A DNA stretch of 64,000 bases, from assembly GCF_011800755.1 (NCBI RefSeq), contig NZ_JAATJW010000003.1, positions 39,902 to 103,901 of the forward strand, in the 5' to 3' direction. Positions 10,507-19,185 of this stretch are shown in pieces. The notes under the pieces are model-generated. The model saw only the letters and a list, made by a program, of their open reading frames with translations, was not told the DNA's origin and searched no databases. Numbering within the stretch: position 1 is the stretch's first letter; the number at the start of each line of letters is the position of its first letter. Source of the DNA: Listeria valentina (lineage in GTDB: Bacteria; Bacillota; Bacilli; Lactobacillales; Listeriaceae). The position numbers were made by a program, and so were the translations under genes.

Positions 10507-10556
10507 TATAAAGACAGTGTTAAGGTCTTTTGCAATGGCATAAAGATTTCGTTAAG
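10507..10556 (-). promoter_or_regulatory. Candidate kdp promoter with paired KdpE-like half-sites
   Basis: Reading leftwards, TTGCAA (10530-10535) and TTTATA (10507-10512) are 17 bp apart and would start transcription about 50 bases before kdpF. Two GTTAAG half-sites (minus-strand CTTAAC) at 10519-10524 and 10551-10556 are 32 bp apart, three helical turns. Each belongs to a longer repeat (CTTAAC-N5/6-TCTTTAT). Tandem sites of this type are typical for OmpR-family regulators. Binding by KdpE is inferred. Confidence 0.45.
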
Positions 10557-10562
10557 ACATCC

Positions 10563-10577
10563 GTGTAACTTTTACAC
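10563..10577. promoter_or_regulatory. Inverted repeat upstream of the sigma-54 promoter (candidate activator site)
   Basis: GTGTAA-CTT-TTACAC is a perfect 6-bp inverted repeat about 75 bp upstream of the -24 element. A further TGTGTAAC copy lies at 10590-10597. Sigma-54 promoters need an upstream-bound AAA+ activator, and this spacing suits one. Confidence 0.4.
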
Positions 10578-10652
10578 AGTTATTTTTGTATGTGTAACGC
10601 AAAAACATTTTTGAAAACGCTATTATTAAAGCCATTTCAGGGTTTTTAAAAG

Positions 10653-10670
10653 TTGGCACGGAAGTTGCAT
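10653..10670 (+). promoter_or_regulatory. Sigma-54 (RpoN) -24/-12 promoter of the PTS operon
   Basis: TTGGCACGGAAGTTGCAT matches the sigma-54 consensus TGGCACG-N4-TTGCA exactly, with GG and GC at the required 10-bp spacing. It lies 40 bases upstream of the IIB start. Listeria cellobiose/mannose-type PTS operons are known RpoN targets. The required LevR/ManR-type activator is not encoded in the window. Confidence 0.85.
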
Positions 10671-10710
10671 ATATAGTTAATATAAAATGAAATTTTAGGA
10701 GGTTTTGATT

Positions 10711-11016
10711 TTGAAAACCATTATGTTAGTTTGTTCCGCTGGAATGTCAACAAGTCTTCTGGTAACCAAAATGCAAAAAGCAGCTGAGGCAGAAGGGCTT
10801 GAAGCAAATATTTTCGCTGTCGCTGAAGCAGAAGCAGCAAATCACTTTGATGAGATTGACGTCTTAATGCTTGGACCACAAGTTCGTTTCCTTGAAGGGA
10901 AAATGAAAGAAAAACTTGAACCAAAAGGTATACCGGTTGGCGTTATCGATATGACTGATTACGGTACAATGAATGGCGAAAAAGTTCTTGCATCAGCTAA
11001 AGAGTTAATGAAGTAA
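10711..11016 (+). CDS. PTS lactose/cellobiose-family EIIB component
   Basis: EIIB passes phosphate from EIIA to the incoming sugar. The 101-residue protein has the phosphocysteine C8 in VCSAGMSTSLL at the N-terminus, as in CelA/LacB-type IIB domains. TTG 10711 is chosen because AGGAGG (10697-10702) lies 8 bases upstream; an in-frame TTG at 10705 is too close. It is the first gene of the sigma-54-driven IIB-IIC-IIA operon. The likely substrate is a beta-glucoside such as cellobiose, but this is not proven by the sequence. Confidence 0.92.
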   Translation: MKTIMLVCSAGMSTSLLVTKMQKAAEAEGLEANIFAVAEAEAANHFDEIDVLMLGPQVRFLEGKMKEKLEPKGIPVGVIDMTDYGTMNGEKVLASAKELMK

Positions 11017-11028
11017 TTTTTGTTAGCG

Positions 11029-11085
11029 AACAACTTCTTTTGACAAGTTGTTTCTATAAATACTAATAACGATCCAAGTTGGATC
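11029..11085 (+). other. Two intercistronic hairpins between EIIB and EIIC
   Basis: AACAACTT (11029-11036) pairs with AAGTTGTT (11045-11052), and GATCCAA/TTGGATC forms a second compact inverted repeat at 11071-11085. Neither is followed by a T-run, so these look like mRNA processing or stability elements rather than terminators. Confidence 0.4.
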
Positions 11086-11105
11086 ACAAAAAGGAGAGTA
11101 TTAAA

Positions 11106-12395
11106 ATGAATGGTTTTATCGCTTTTATGGAAAAACACTTTATTCCATACGCAGCTAAAATCGGTGGGCAACGTCACTTAGTTGCTGTCCGTGACGGATT
11201 CATCGCGACAATGCCGCTAATGATTCTAGGATCATTCGCAGTACTAATTAACAACTTACCAATTCCTGGTTATTTAGATTTCATGAATAATATTTTCGGC
11301 GAAGGAAAATGGCAAAACTTCGGTGGAAACATCTGGAATGGTACATTTGCGATTCTTGCACTTTTAATTGCTTTTACAGTAGCTTATAACCTTGCCAAAT
11401 CTTACGATAAAGATGCGTTGTCTTCTGGTGTCATCTCAGTTGCCACTTTCTTCACGATTGGTGCAATTGCTCCTGATGATAAAGGGATCCCAGGAGTTGG
11501 CGGACTTGGTTCTGTCGGTCTTTTCTTAGCTCTTATCGTTGCTATTTTATCTACTGAAATTTTCACACGTTTAAGTGGAAATCCAAAACTAATCATCAAA
11601 ATGCCTGACGGTGTTCCGCCAGCAGTATCTCGTTCATTCGCAGCACTATTCCCATCGATGATTACAGTTTCAATCTTTGCTTTAATCACAGCTCTTTTCC
11701 AAGCATTTGGAATTACAAACCTTGTAAATGAATTCTATAAACTTATCCAAGAACCGTTCATGGGACTTGCAAACTCATGGGGAGTAGCACTTTTACTTGC
11801 GTTTATCTCGGCATTCCTATGGTTCTTCGGCTTGCACGGCGCGAACATCATCGACCCGTTCATGCAAACAATCAATGCTCCAGCAATCACAGCTAACCAA
11901 GAAGCACTTAAAGCTGGTAAAGAACTTCCTTACATCGTTAACAAACCTTTCTTCGATTCGTTCGTTAACATGGGTGGAACAGGGGCAACAATCGGTTTGA
12001 TCATCGCGATCTTCATCGTTGCTCGTAAGCACAAAGCTTACATGACTGTATCAAAACTTTCAGCAGCACCAGGTGTGTTCAATATCAATGAACCAATGAT
12101 GTTCGGTCTTCCAATTGTACTGAACCCAATCATGTTCATTCCATATATCTTAACACCAATGGTTCTTGTAACAATTGCTTACTTTGCAACAAAATTGGGG
12201 CTTGTTCCAGCAGCAACGATCATTACGCCTTGGACAATGCCGCCAGTTATCGGTGGCGCGCTCGCAACGCAAAGTGTTGCAGGTGGTATTCTTGCAGCCG
12301 TTAACTTGATTGTAGCTGTCTTGATTTATCTTCCATTCGCGAAAATGGCTCAAATCCAAGAGCTTCGTCGTGAAAAAGGAGAAGCAGAAGCTTAA
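11106..12395 (+). CDS. PTS lactose/cellobiose-family EIIC permease
   Basis: EIIC is the membrane channel that takes up and phosphorylates the sugar. The 429-residue, roughly ten-helix protein begins MNGFIAFMEKHFIPYAAKIG, typical of CelB-like permeases. It contains the conserved FNINEPMMFGLPIVLNP active-site loop. ATG 11106 follows AAAGGAGAG; an upstream in-frame start at 11079 lacks a ribosome-binding site. It is the second gene of the operon. Confidence 0.93.
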   Translation: MNGFIAFMEKHFIPYAAKIGGQRHLVAVRDGFIATMPLMILGSFAVLINNLPIPGYLDFMNNIFGEGKWQNFGGNIWNGTFAILALLIAFTVAYNLAKSYDKDALSSGVISVATFFTIGAIAPDDKGIPGVGGLGSVGLFLALIVAILSTEIFTRLSGNPKLIIKMPDGVPPAVSRSFAALFPSMITVSIFALITALFQAFGITNLVNEFYKLIQEPFMGLANSWGVALLLAFISAFLWFFGLHGANIIDPFMQTINAPAITANQEALKAGKELPYIVNKPFFDSFVNMGGTGATIGLIIAIFIVARKHKAYMTVSKLSAAPGVFNINEPMMFGLPIVLNPIMFIPYILTPMVLVTIAYFATKLGLVPAATIITPWTMPPVIGGALATQSVAGGILAAVNLIVAVLIYLPFAKMAQIQELRREKGEAEA

Positions 12396-12436
12396 TCACC
12401 TTGTATATAGTATTAAAGAATTAAGGACGTGTTAAA

Positions 12437-12748
12437 ATGGATACAGAAAATCTAGAACAAACAATCATGGGACTCATTGTCAATGGCGGAAATGCGAAAA
12501 GTAATGCAATGCTTGCTATTCAAGCCGCTAAAGAAGGTAATTTCGAAGAAGCGGATAAGTATCTTGATGAAGCAGACAAAGCACTTCTTGAAGCTCACCA
12601 TTCGCAAACAGCCCTTATCCAAGGTGAGGCGCGCGGTGAAAGAACGCCTGTATCATTATTATTAGTTCACGCGCAAGATCACTTGATGAACGGGATTACA
12701 TTCAAAGACCTAGCAAAAGAAATCGTTGAATTGTATCGCGTACGTTAA
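12437..12748 (+). CDS. PTS lactose/cellobiose-family EIIA component
   Basis: EIIA accepts phosphate from HPr. The 103-residue, all-helical protein has the active-site His in SLLLVHAQDHLM (about H78) and the SNAMLAIQAAKEGNFEEAD helix of the family. AAGGACG precedes ATG 12437. It closes the operon, and a strong terminator follows 5 bases after the stop. Confidence 0.93.
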   Translation: MDTENLEQTIMGLIVNGGNAKSNAMLAIQAAKEGNFEEADKYLDEADKALLEAHHSQTALIQGEARGERTPVSLLLVHAQDHLMNGITFKDLAKEIVELYRVR

Positions 12749-12752
12749 AACC

Positions 12753-12798
12753 AAAAAGCCCGCTTAGTTCAGATTAGCTGAACTAAGCGGGCTTTTTT
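12753..12798. terminator. Bidirectional terminator between PTS operon and AraC gene
   Basis: AAGCCCGCTTAGTTCAG pairs perfectly with CTGAACTAAGCGGGCTT around a 5-base loop, with A5 on the left and T6 on the right. It can serve both converging transcripts. Confidence 0.9.
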
Positions 12799-12802
12799 GT
12801 GT

Positions 12803-13798
12803 TTATTTTACTCCTCCACTTGTATTCCGCTTTTCAAGTGGTAACATGCCATAACGATTCTTATAAAGCGCGTAAAAATAAGTTTTGTTTTGAAAACCAA
12901 CTTGTTCAATGACTTCGCTAATTGGCAAACTCGTTGATTCAATCAAAAGATCTGCCGCAAGTAACTTTTGCTTGTTCACAAGCTCAGTAAACGTTTTTCC
13001 CGTTTTTTGTTTGATTACATTGCTTAAATAATTTTTATTATACCCGAGCGCTTCTGCTGCGCCACTTAGAGTTAGTTCGCGATACTCTTTTTCGATTAAC
13101 TGCAGCGTGTTTAAAGCAATATTATTCGTTTCCGAATATAAATTTTTCACTTCATCTGATAAATACGTATCGCACTTCCGCACCAGTTCAGTAAATAATA
13201 TCGGCAAATAAAGCGTTATTATTTTTGTTGAAAACTCTTCATCTAAAAAATATTCTACAATAATTTGTTCCAAAACTCGTTTAATATGTGGGATATTGGC
13301 GCTTTTAAAGATAATATATTTTTTCATTCGTTGGCCGTCCACCGCTGAGTTTAACAAAAAGTCATAAACTAAACTATTTTTCTTTTTAATCCCCGTGAGC
13401 CACTCCAAATTAATGTTTTGATCGCGGAAAAGAATGTTGATCAAAATATCATTTTCTCCCGTCGCTTTGATCGAGTGATGACAGCCAATATCGAGTAGCA
13501 GTAACTCCCCCTCTTGCAAAGTTTCTTCCTTCCCTTCAATCACCTGCTTACACTCACCACGCAACATGTAATTTAGTTCCAAAAACTGGTGCGAATGCGC
13601 CGGATAATCCGCAAATCGGTTGTGCTTGCTCACATAAATATCCTTATTGCGAAAAAAATATTCATTTAACAAATTCATCGTGCCATTTTTCTCAGAAAAA
13701 GAATTTTTCGGGTAATCCATCGAAAATTGCCCGGTTTCTTTTTGCCGTTTTTCCTTGGCGTTTAAACGATATAGCTGCTTTTCAACACGTTCTTCCAT
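12803..13798 (-). CDS. AraC-family regulator, probable rhamnose operon activator
   Basis: The 331-residue product has an N-terminal cupin-type sensor domain (about 55-150, including PAHSHQFLELNYMLRGE) and a C-terminal double helix-turn-helix AraC domain (about 230-325, ALGYNKNYLSNVIKQKTGKTF). ATG 13798 follows GGTGGAG; earlier in-frame starts lack a ribosome-binding site. It is transcribed away from the rhamnose transporter gene, and the intergenic region contains two cre-like sites. That context suggests a RhaS/RhaR-like activator responding to rhamnose or a pathway intermediate. Ligand identity is inferred. Confidence 0.85.
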   Translation of the reverse strand: MEERVEKQLYRLNAKEKRQKETGQFSMDYPKNSFSEKNGTMNLLNEYFFRNKDIYVSKHNRFADYPAHSHQFLELNYMLRGECKQVIEGKEETLQEGELLLLDIGCHHSIKATGENDILINILFRDQNINLEWLTGIKKKNSLVYDFLLNSAVDGQRMKKYIIFKSANIPHIKRVLEQIIVEYFLDEEFSTKIITLYLPILFTELVRKCDTYLSDEVKNLYSETNNIALNTLQLIEKEYRELTLSGAAEALGYNKNYLSNVIKQKTGKTFTELVNKQKLLAADLLIESTSLPISEVIEQVGFQNKTYFYALYKNRYGMLPLEKRNTSGGVK

Positions 13799-13846
13799 AG
13801 AATCTCCACCTGTATATTTGATACTATTATCATAACTCTTCGATAT

Positions 13847-13860
13847 TGTAAGCGCAACCA
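13847..13860. promoter_or_regulatory. Candidate cre (CcpA) site 1 of the rhamnose locus
   Basis: TGTAAGCGCAACCA fits the catabolite-response consensus TGNAANCGNNNNCA. It lies in the divergent AraC/transporter intergenic region, consistent with glucose repression of rhamnose use. Confidence 0.6.
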
Positions 13861-13877
13861 TTTAATCATATATTATA

Positions 13878-13892
13878 AGTAAGCGCTTAACA
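13878..13892. promoter_or_regulatory. Candidate cre (CcpA) site 2 of the rhamnose locus
   Basis: AGTAAGCGCTTAACA contains the perfect palindrome TAAGCGCTTA and is close to the cre consensus. It ends 21 bases before the transporter GTG, where CcpA could block transcription. Confidence 0.55.
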
Positions 13893-13913
13893 AAATACGT
13901 AGGAGGGTTAATT

Positions 13914-15233
13914 GTGAGTAGTGTTGCAAATGGTAGTAGTAAAAAAGGAACTATCGCAGTATCATTAACGAATTATCTAGACTCAGGTTGTATTGTTGCA
14001 GGTGCTAGTGGGCTTACTTTATGGGCACAACAATTTGGACTTAGCAGTTTTGCCGTTGGACTTTTAGGAGCGGTCAGCGCAAATGCGTTTGGATCCGCTT
14101 TCGGCGCCCTTATCGGTGGGCATTTGTCCGATAAATATGGTCGTAAATTCATCTATACTTATAACATGTTAGTTTACATTCTCGGCGTTGCCATCATCAT
14201 GTTTTCGATGAACTTCGCCATGCTTTTAGCAGGATTTTTAATCACCGGCCTCTCAGTCGGCGCGGGCGTTCCCGCTTCTTGGACTTATATTTCTGAAATG
14301 GCAGACCCTAAAACTCGGGCAAGAAACATCGGAATTTCCCAGTTCGCCTGGTCTTGCGGTCCAGCCATCATTTTCACCCTTGGCATTTTACTTTCACCAC
14401 TTGGTCTTCTTGGAAACCGCTTACTTTTCTTATCTCTTTTGATCGTTGCGGTTGTGGCTTGGAATTTACAACGCAAACTCGATGAATCGAAAGACTGGGA
14501 AGCGGAGCAAGCGAAAATAAAAGCATCCGGAGCAAAACCTGCTCATCCAATAAAAAACGCTTTTTCAAACTTAGTGAACATCAAATCGATTTTATTCCTT
14601 GTTGGAGTTTACATGTTCTGGAACCTTGTTGCCGGGGCAATGGGCTTCTTCATGCCATTCGTTTATGAAACCGTTGGCGGACTGACTAACACACAAGCCA
14701 ACCTGCTACAAGCGGTACTTTGGATTCTAACAGCTGCTGGAACATATTTCGGCTTCGCCAAACTTGGCGACCGCGTAAGCCATCGCCTTTTATTCTTTGT
14801 TGGCGCAGCAATGGCAGTTGCTTCTTGGGTCGTCCTTACTTATGTGGGTATGAGCTGGCTTGGACTTTGGACATTCGTTGTTCTTTGGGGCATTTCTGCC
14901 GGAATCGGCGCGCAAGCTTTTTATGCACTTTGGTCAACGGAACTCTTCCCAACTCAATATCGTGGCGGGGTTCAAGGAATCATGTTCTTCCTCGTTCGCG
15001 GTAGTGCAGGAATTTGGTCGATTATTTTCCCTGTGATCCTTGCAAATCTCGGTTTCACAGTTGCAGGAACCATTATGATCGGACTTCTTATAGTTTCCCT
15101 TCTAATTGGTGTTATTTGGACGCCAAATACGCGCGGACGAAAACTTGATGAAATTACAGAAGAACGTTATGGAAATTTAGAGCCTAACCTTGTAAAAAAA
15201 GAAGCGGCAGGCATTTTAAAGGATAGTGAATGA
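13914..15233 (+). CDS. MFS transporter, probable L-rhamnose permease
   Basis: The 439-residue protein has 12 predicted membrane spans and the MFS signature [14 protein letters not shown] between helices 2 and 3, plus a long cytoplasmic loop near 205-225. It starts at GTG 13914 after TAGGAGGG. It is first in an operon with rhaB, rhaA, rhaD and rhaM, and its stop overlaps the rhaB start. Its place in the rhamnose operon is the reason for assigning rhamnose as substrate; the family itself is broad (sugar porters). Confidence 0.82.
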   Translation: MSSVANGSSKKGTIAVSLTNYLDSGCIVAGASGLTLWAQQFGLSSFAVGLLGAVSANAFGSAFGALIGGHLSDKYGRKFIYTYNMLVYILGVAIIMFSMNFAMLLAGFLITGLSVGAGVPASWTYISEMADPKTRARNIGISQFAWSCGPAIIFTLGILLSPLGLLGNRLLFLSLLIVAVVAWNLQRKLDESKDWEAEQAKIKASGAKPAHPIKNAFSNLVNIKSILFLVGVYMFWNLVAGAMGFFMPFVYETVGGLTNTQANLLQAVLWILTAAGTYFGFAKLGDRVSHRLLFFVGAAMAVASWVVLTYVGMSWLGLWTFVVLWGISAGIGAQAFYALWSTELFPTQYRGGVQGIMFFLVRGSAGIWSIIFPVILANLGFTVAGTIMIGLLIVSLLIGVIWTPNTRGRKLDEITEERYGNLEPNLVKKEAAGILKDSE

Positions 15234-16684
15234 TGATGAAAAACTATGTTGCCATTGACATTGGGGCATCAAGTGGGCGACTCCTACTTGGAAATATTCG
15301 AGACGGAAAATTGGAACTAAGCGAAATCCATCGTTTTAAAAATGGCTTTACTTTCCGCGACGGGCATGACCGCTGGGATATTGACTCGCTGATTCGCGAA
15401 ATTTTTGCTGGTCTTGAAAAAGTGAAACAAATGGGGATTTCCTCGTGCACGCTTGGAATCGACACGTGGGGCGTAGATTACGTCCTCGTCGATTCGGCGG
15501 GAAACAAACTTGGCGACCCGGTAAGCTACCGCGACAGTCGAACGACGGGCAAAATTAGCGAGCTAACAAGTGAATACCCGAAAGATTATATTTACAAGAA
15601 AACGGGGATTCAATTTCTCGAATTAAACACACTTTATCAGCTTTATGTGGAGGACAAGGATTTAATTGCGGCAGCAGACAAAATTCTACTGATTCCAGAC
15701 TACATTGGATTCGTCTTGACCGGCAAGCAAGTTGCCGAAACCACCAATTCATCGACAACGCAGATGCTCAATTTGCGGGAGCAGTTGTTTGATTCGGACT
15801 TGCTAGAACACCTCGGGATTGACCCGTGCAAATTTGCGGAGCTTCGTGATGCCGGAACGTATCTTGGCAAACTGAAGCCCGAATGGCATGAAAAATTCGA
15901 CTTGCCGGATACGGATGTCATCACGGTCGCGACTCACGATACGGCTTCGGCGGTTGTCGGGACACCCGCCGAAGATGAAAATTGGGCTTTCTTAAGTAGC
16001 GGCACTTGGTCACTTCTTGGGATGGAGCTACGGACGCCTGTTACAAGTGAACTTGCCTTTCAGGAAAACTATACAAATGAATGGGGTGCCTATGGCACGT
16101 ATCGCTTCTTAAAAAACATCATGGGGCTTTGGATCGTGCAGGAAATTGCGCGCCAAACGGATTATAAGTATAGCTTTGCCGAGATGGCACAACTGGCCGA
16201 AAAAGAAGAATTCTTTACGTCCATCATTGATGTGAATGACGAGCGGTTCAACAATCCAGATAACATGATCGAGGAAATTCAAGCTTACTGCCGGGAAACG
16301 GGGCAGCCGGTTCCGGAATCAATCGGGGAACTAACCAATTGTGTTTACGGGAGTTTGGCACTTTGTTATGCGCAGGCTCTTCAAAAAATGAAAGAAATTA
16401 CTTCGAAGGAAATTAATGCTCTTTATATCGTCGGCGGTGGAAGCAACGTCAAGACGCTCAATCAGCTTACAGCGAATTTAGCTGGCATTAAGGTCTATGC
16501 CGGACCTCAAGAGGCAACAGCAATTGGGAACTTAAGTGTTCAACTAATTACAGAAGGCGAAATCGGGAGCGTGCAGGATGCACGCGATTTAATCCGCGAG
16601 TCTTTTGAAATAAAAGAATTTATTCCAGAACAAATGCAGGAAACGAAGGCGCTTGAAAGCTACGCGGCGCTGATTCGGAACTAA
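15230..16684 (+). CDS. rhaB: Rhamnulokinase
   Basis: RhaB phosphorylates L-rhamnulose at C1. The 484-residue FGGY-family kinase has the N-terminal phosphate-1 motif [14 protein letters not shown], the [11 protein letters not shown] segment (about 78-89), the STTQML region, the C-terminal adenosine motif [14 protein letters not shown], and ATAIGN. Three consecutive ATG codons (15230, 15233, 15236) are possible starts. The first overlaps the transporter stop as ATGA, so translation is probably coupled. Confidence 0.95.
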   Translation: MMMKNYVAIDIGASSGRLLLGNIRDGKLELSEIHRFKNGFTFRDGHDRWDIDSLIREIFAGLEKVKQMGISSCTLGIDTWGVDYVLVDSAGNKLGDPVSYRDSRTTGKISELTSEYPKDYIYKKTGIQFLELNTLYQLYVEDKDLIAAADKILLIPDYIGFVLTGKQVAETTNSSTTQMLNLREQLFDSDLLEHLGIDPCKFAELRDAGTYLGKLKPEWHEKFDLPDTDVITVATHDTASAVVGTPAEDENWAFLSSGTWSLLGMELRTPVTSELAFQENYTNEWGAYGTYRFLKNIMGLWIVQEIARQTDYKYSFAEMAQLAEKEEFFTSIIDVNDERFNNPDNMIEEIQAYCRETGQPVPESIGELTNCVYGSLALCYAQALQKMKEITSKEINALYIVGGGSNVKTLNQLTANLAGIKVYAGPQEATAIGNLSVQLITEGEIGSVQDARDLIRESFEIKEFIPEQMQETKALESYAALIRN

Positions 16685-16702
16685 TCGAAGGAGGCTTTTA
16701 TA

Positions 16703-17956
16703 ATGAGTGAAGTAGAAAAACGTTATTCGGCGGCAAAAGAACGCTATGCAGCAATCGGAGTGGACACAGACGAGGCGCTGAAAAAATTACAGGATGTTAA
16801 AATTTCGATGCACTGCTGGCAAGGCGATGATGTGAAGGGCTTTTTGAACCCCGGTGGCGAATTAACGGGCGGCATCATGGCAACGGGAAATTATCCAGGA
16901 GCAGCACATACGCCGGAACAACTTCGTTCGGACTTAGAAAAAGCGTTTGCGATGATCCCAGGGAAACACAAGGTGAACTTGCATGCGATTTATGTGGATA
17001 CGGATGAAAAAGTAGATCTCAATACGATCGAACCAAAACATTACACAAAATGGGTAGACTGGGCAAAGGAACAAGGATTGGGACTTGATTTCAACCCAAC
17101 TTTCTTCTCGCACCCGATGTTCAAGGATAATTACACACTTGCGTCTCCCGACAAAGAAGTGCGTGATTTTTGGGTTGAGCACGGCAAGCGCTCCCGGAAA
17201 ATCGCGGAATACTTCGGAAAAGAACTCGGCCAAACTTGTATCAATAATTTCTGGATGCCAGACGGAATGAAAGATAACCCGATCGACCGCTTGTCTCCTC
17301 GCAAACGCTTGATGGAAGCGCTCGATGAAATTTTTGAAGAAAAACTAGATGAAAACTATACGCAAGAAGCGGTAGAAAGCAAATTGTTCGGACTGGGTGC
17401 AGAAGCCTACACAGTTGGCTCCCACGAATTTTATATGGGCTACGGCTTGACTCGTGACAAACTGATTTGCTTAGATGCAGGCCATTTCCACCCTACTGAA
17501 TTTATCTCGAACAAGCTTTCTTCACTAGCACTGTTTTCTAAAGGCGTTATGTTGCATGTAAGCCGCCCTGTTCGCTGGGATAGCGACCACGTGGTCTTAA
17601 TGGATGACGAATTAACTGAAATTGGCCGCGAACTGGTTCGTAACGATTTGCTACCAATCACAAATATCGGACTCGATTTCTTTGATGCAACGATTAACCG
17701 TGTTGCTGCTTGGGTTGTCGGTACGCGAAACACACAAAAAGCGCTTCTTAAAGCTTTCCTTGAACCAACCGATGATTTGAAGAAAATGGAGCTTGAAAAT
17801 GACTTCACAACGCGGATGGTATTCACGGAAGAGTTGAAAGACTTCCCATTTGGCGACATTTGGAACAAGTTCTGTGAACAAAATGGGGTTCCGATTGGTC
17901 TCGACTGGCTAAAAGAAGTTCGCGAATATGAAAAAAATGTACTTTTAAATAGATAG
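16703..17956 (+). CDS. rhaA: L-rhamnose isomerase
   Basis: RhaA interconverts L-rhamnose and L-rhamnulose in the cytoplasm using divalent metal ions. The 417-residue protein shows the family's conserved blocks SMHCWQGDDVKGF (near 34-46), NFNPTFFSHP, NNFWMPDGMKD, CLDAGHFHPTE and VRWDSDHVV, which supply the metal-binding His, Asp and Glu residues. GGAGG lies before ATG 16703. Length is normal. It is the third gene of the operon. Confidence 0.96.
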   Translation: MSEVEKRYSAAKERYAAIGVDTDEALKKLQDVKISMHCWQGDDVKGFLNPGGELTGGIMATGNYPGAAHTPEQLRSDLEKAFAMIPGKHKVNLHAIYVDTDEKVDLNTIEPKHYTKWVDWAKEQGLGLDFNPTFFSHPMFKDNYTLASPDKEVRDFWVEHGKRSRKIAEYFGKELGQTCINNFWMPDGMKDNPIDRLSPRKRLMEALDEIFEEKLDENYTQEAVESKLFGLGAEAYTVGSHEFYMGYGLTRDKLICLDAGHFHPTEFISNKLSSLALFSKGVMLHVSRPVRWDSDHVVLMDDELTEIGRELVRNDLLPITNIGLDFFDATINRVAAWVVGTRNTQKALLKAFLEPTDDLKKMELENDFTTRMVFTEELKDFPFGDIWNKFCEQNGVPIGLDWLKEVREYEKNVLLNR

Positions 17957-17968
17957 GAGTCCTTTTTG

Positions 17969-18790
17969 ATGGAAAATATAGAAAATGCCCCTTTTCTTCG
18001 GGAAATGATTGAAACTACTTCAAATTTGTATCGCTTAGGTTGGGATGAAAGAAATGGCGGCAACATTAGCTACCTCTTAGAAGAAAGCGAAATTACGCCT
18101 TATCTTGATCCCGCTAATGTGCTTCGATTGATACCGATGGACTTTGACGGAAAAGCCCTCGCTGGGAAGTATTTTCTTGTCACAGGTTCTGGAAAATATT
18201 TTAAAAATGTGGCAAATGCGCCGGCGGAAAACTTGGGAATTATCCGGATCGCGGCTGATGGCGCTGGCGTCGAGGTGCTGTGGGGTTATACGGACGGCGG
18301 AACGCCAACAAGCGAACTCCCTTCTCACTTGATGAGTCATATTGCTCGGCTTACTGTGAATCCCAAAAATCGGATTGTGATGCATTGTCACGCGACGCAT
18401 TTACTGGCTATGACGTTCACGCATGAACTGGATGAGCGCCTCTTTACACGGACGCTTTGGCAAATGTGTACGGAATGCCTCGTTGTCTTCCCAGAAGGTG
18501 TCGGGATCGTTCCTTGGCTAATTCCGGGAACCAACGAAATTGGGATTGCAACTTCGGAAAAAATGAAGGAAACGCGGCTCGTTGTTTGGCCACATCACGG
18601 CATTTATGGTGCTGGAGAAACAATGGATGAAACATTTGGCTTGATCGAAACGGCTGAAAAAGCAGCACAAGTATATACGATTGTTTGTGCGCAAGGTGGG
18701 GCCAAGCAAACGATTACTGATGACGAGCTAGCTCAGCTAGGCGCAAGATTTGGTGTTACCCCAAAAGTTGGCTATTTGAAGGAGGATTAA
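17969..18790 (+). CDS. rhaD: Rhamnulose-1-phosphate aldolase
   Basis: This class II aldolase cleaves rhamnulose-1-phosphate to DHAP and L-lactaldehyde. The 273-residue protein has the N-terminal [13 protein letters not shown] block, the zinc-binding HCHATH motif (about 140-145) and a third His in [17 protein letters not shown] lies 9 bases before ATG 17969; a TTG codon one triplet upstream is an alternative start. It is fourth in the operon, 12 bases after rhaA. Confidence 0.95.
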   Translation: MENIENAPFLREMIETTSNLYRLGWDERNGGNISYLLEESEITPYLDPANVLRLIPMDFDGKALAGKYFLVTGSGKYFKNVANAPAENLGIIRIAADGAGVEVLWGYTDGGTPTSELPSHLMSHIARLTVNPKNRIVMHCHATHLLAMTFTHELDERLFTRTLWQMCTECLVVFPEGVGIVPWLIPGTNEIGIATSEKMKETRLVVWPHHGIYGAGETMDETFGLIETAEKAAQVYTIVCAQGGAKQTITDDELAQLGARFGVTPKVGYLKED

Positions 18791-18795
18791 CTCAC

Positions 18796-19110
18796 ATGGA
18801 ACGGATCGCTTCAATTATGTATTTATACGAAGGTCAGCAAGAGGAATATAAAAAGCGGCACGATGAACTTTGGCCTGAGATGGAGCAAGCTTTAAAGGAA
18901 CATGGTGCATCGAATTACTCCATCTTCTTAGATCCTACAACAGATATTTTATTCGCTTATCTGGAAGTTGCCGATAAGGCAGCTTATGATAAAATCGCGG
19001 AAACTGAGATTTGCAAAAAATGGTGGGCATATATGGCTCCCATCATGAAATCTAACGAAGATAACAGTCCCGTCTCAAAGGACTTGGTGCAAGTTTTCTA
19101 CCTTGCCTAG
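18796..19110 (+). CDS. rhaM: L-rhamnose mutarotase
   Basis: RhaM interconverts the alpha and beta anomers of L-rhamnose. The 104-residue protein shows the family features [14 protein letters not shown] near residues 16-30 and the C-terminal [19 protein letters not shown] block. Its ATG follows GGAGGATTAA immediately after rhaD. It is the last gene of the core operon. Confidence 0.95.
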   Translation: MERIASIMYLYEGQQEEYKKRHDELWPEMEQALKEHGASNYSIFLDPTTDILFAYLEVADKAAYDKIAETEICKKWWAYMAPIMKSNEDNSPVSKDLVQVFYLA

Positions 19111-19112
19111 CG

Positions 19113-19142
19113 AATTGGAGCTGCTCGCTTGCAGCTCCAATT
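19113..19142 (+). terminator. Strong hairpin between rhaM and the lactaldehyde reductase gene
   Basis: AATTGGAGCTGC pairs perfectly with GCAGCTCCAATT around a 6-base loop. The following bases (CTATACTATTTATTG) are not a true T-run, so it may be a partial terminator or an mRNA-end stabiliser that lowers expression of the downstream gene. Confidence 0.6.
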
Positions 19143-19185
19143 CTATACTATTTATTGTGAAACGATTAACAAAGGAGCTGTTAAT

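Noticed and set aside
19155..19172. Cre-like TGTGAAACGATTAACA before fucO
   Set aside because: The spacing around the central CG is one base short, leaving at least two mismatches from consensus.
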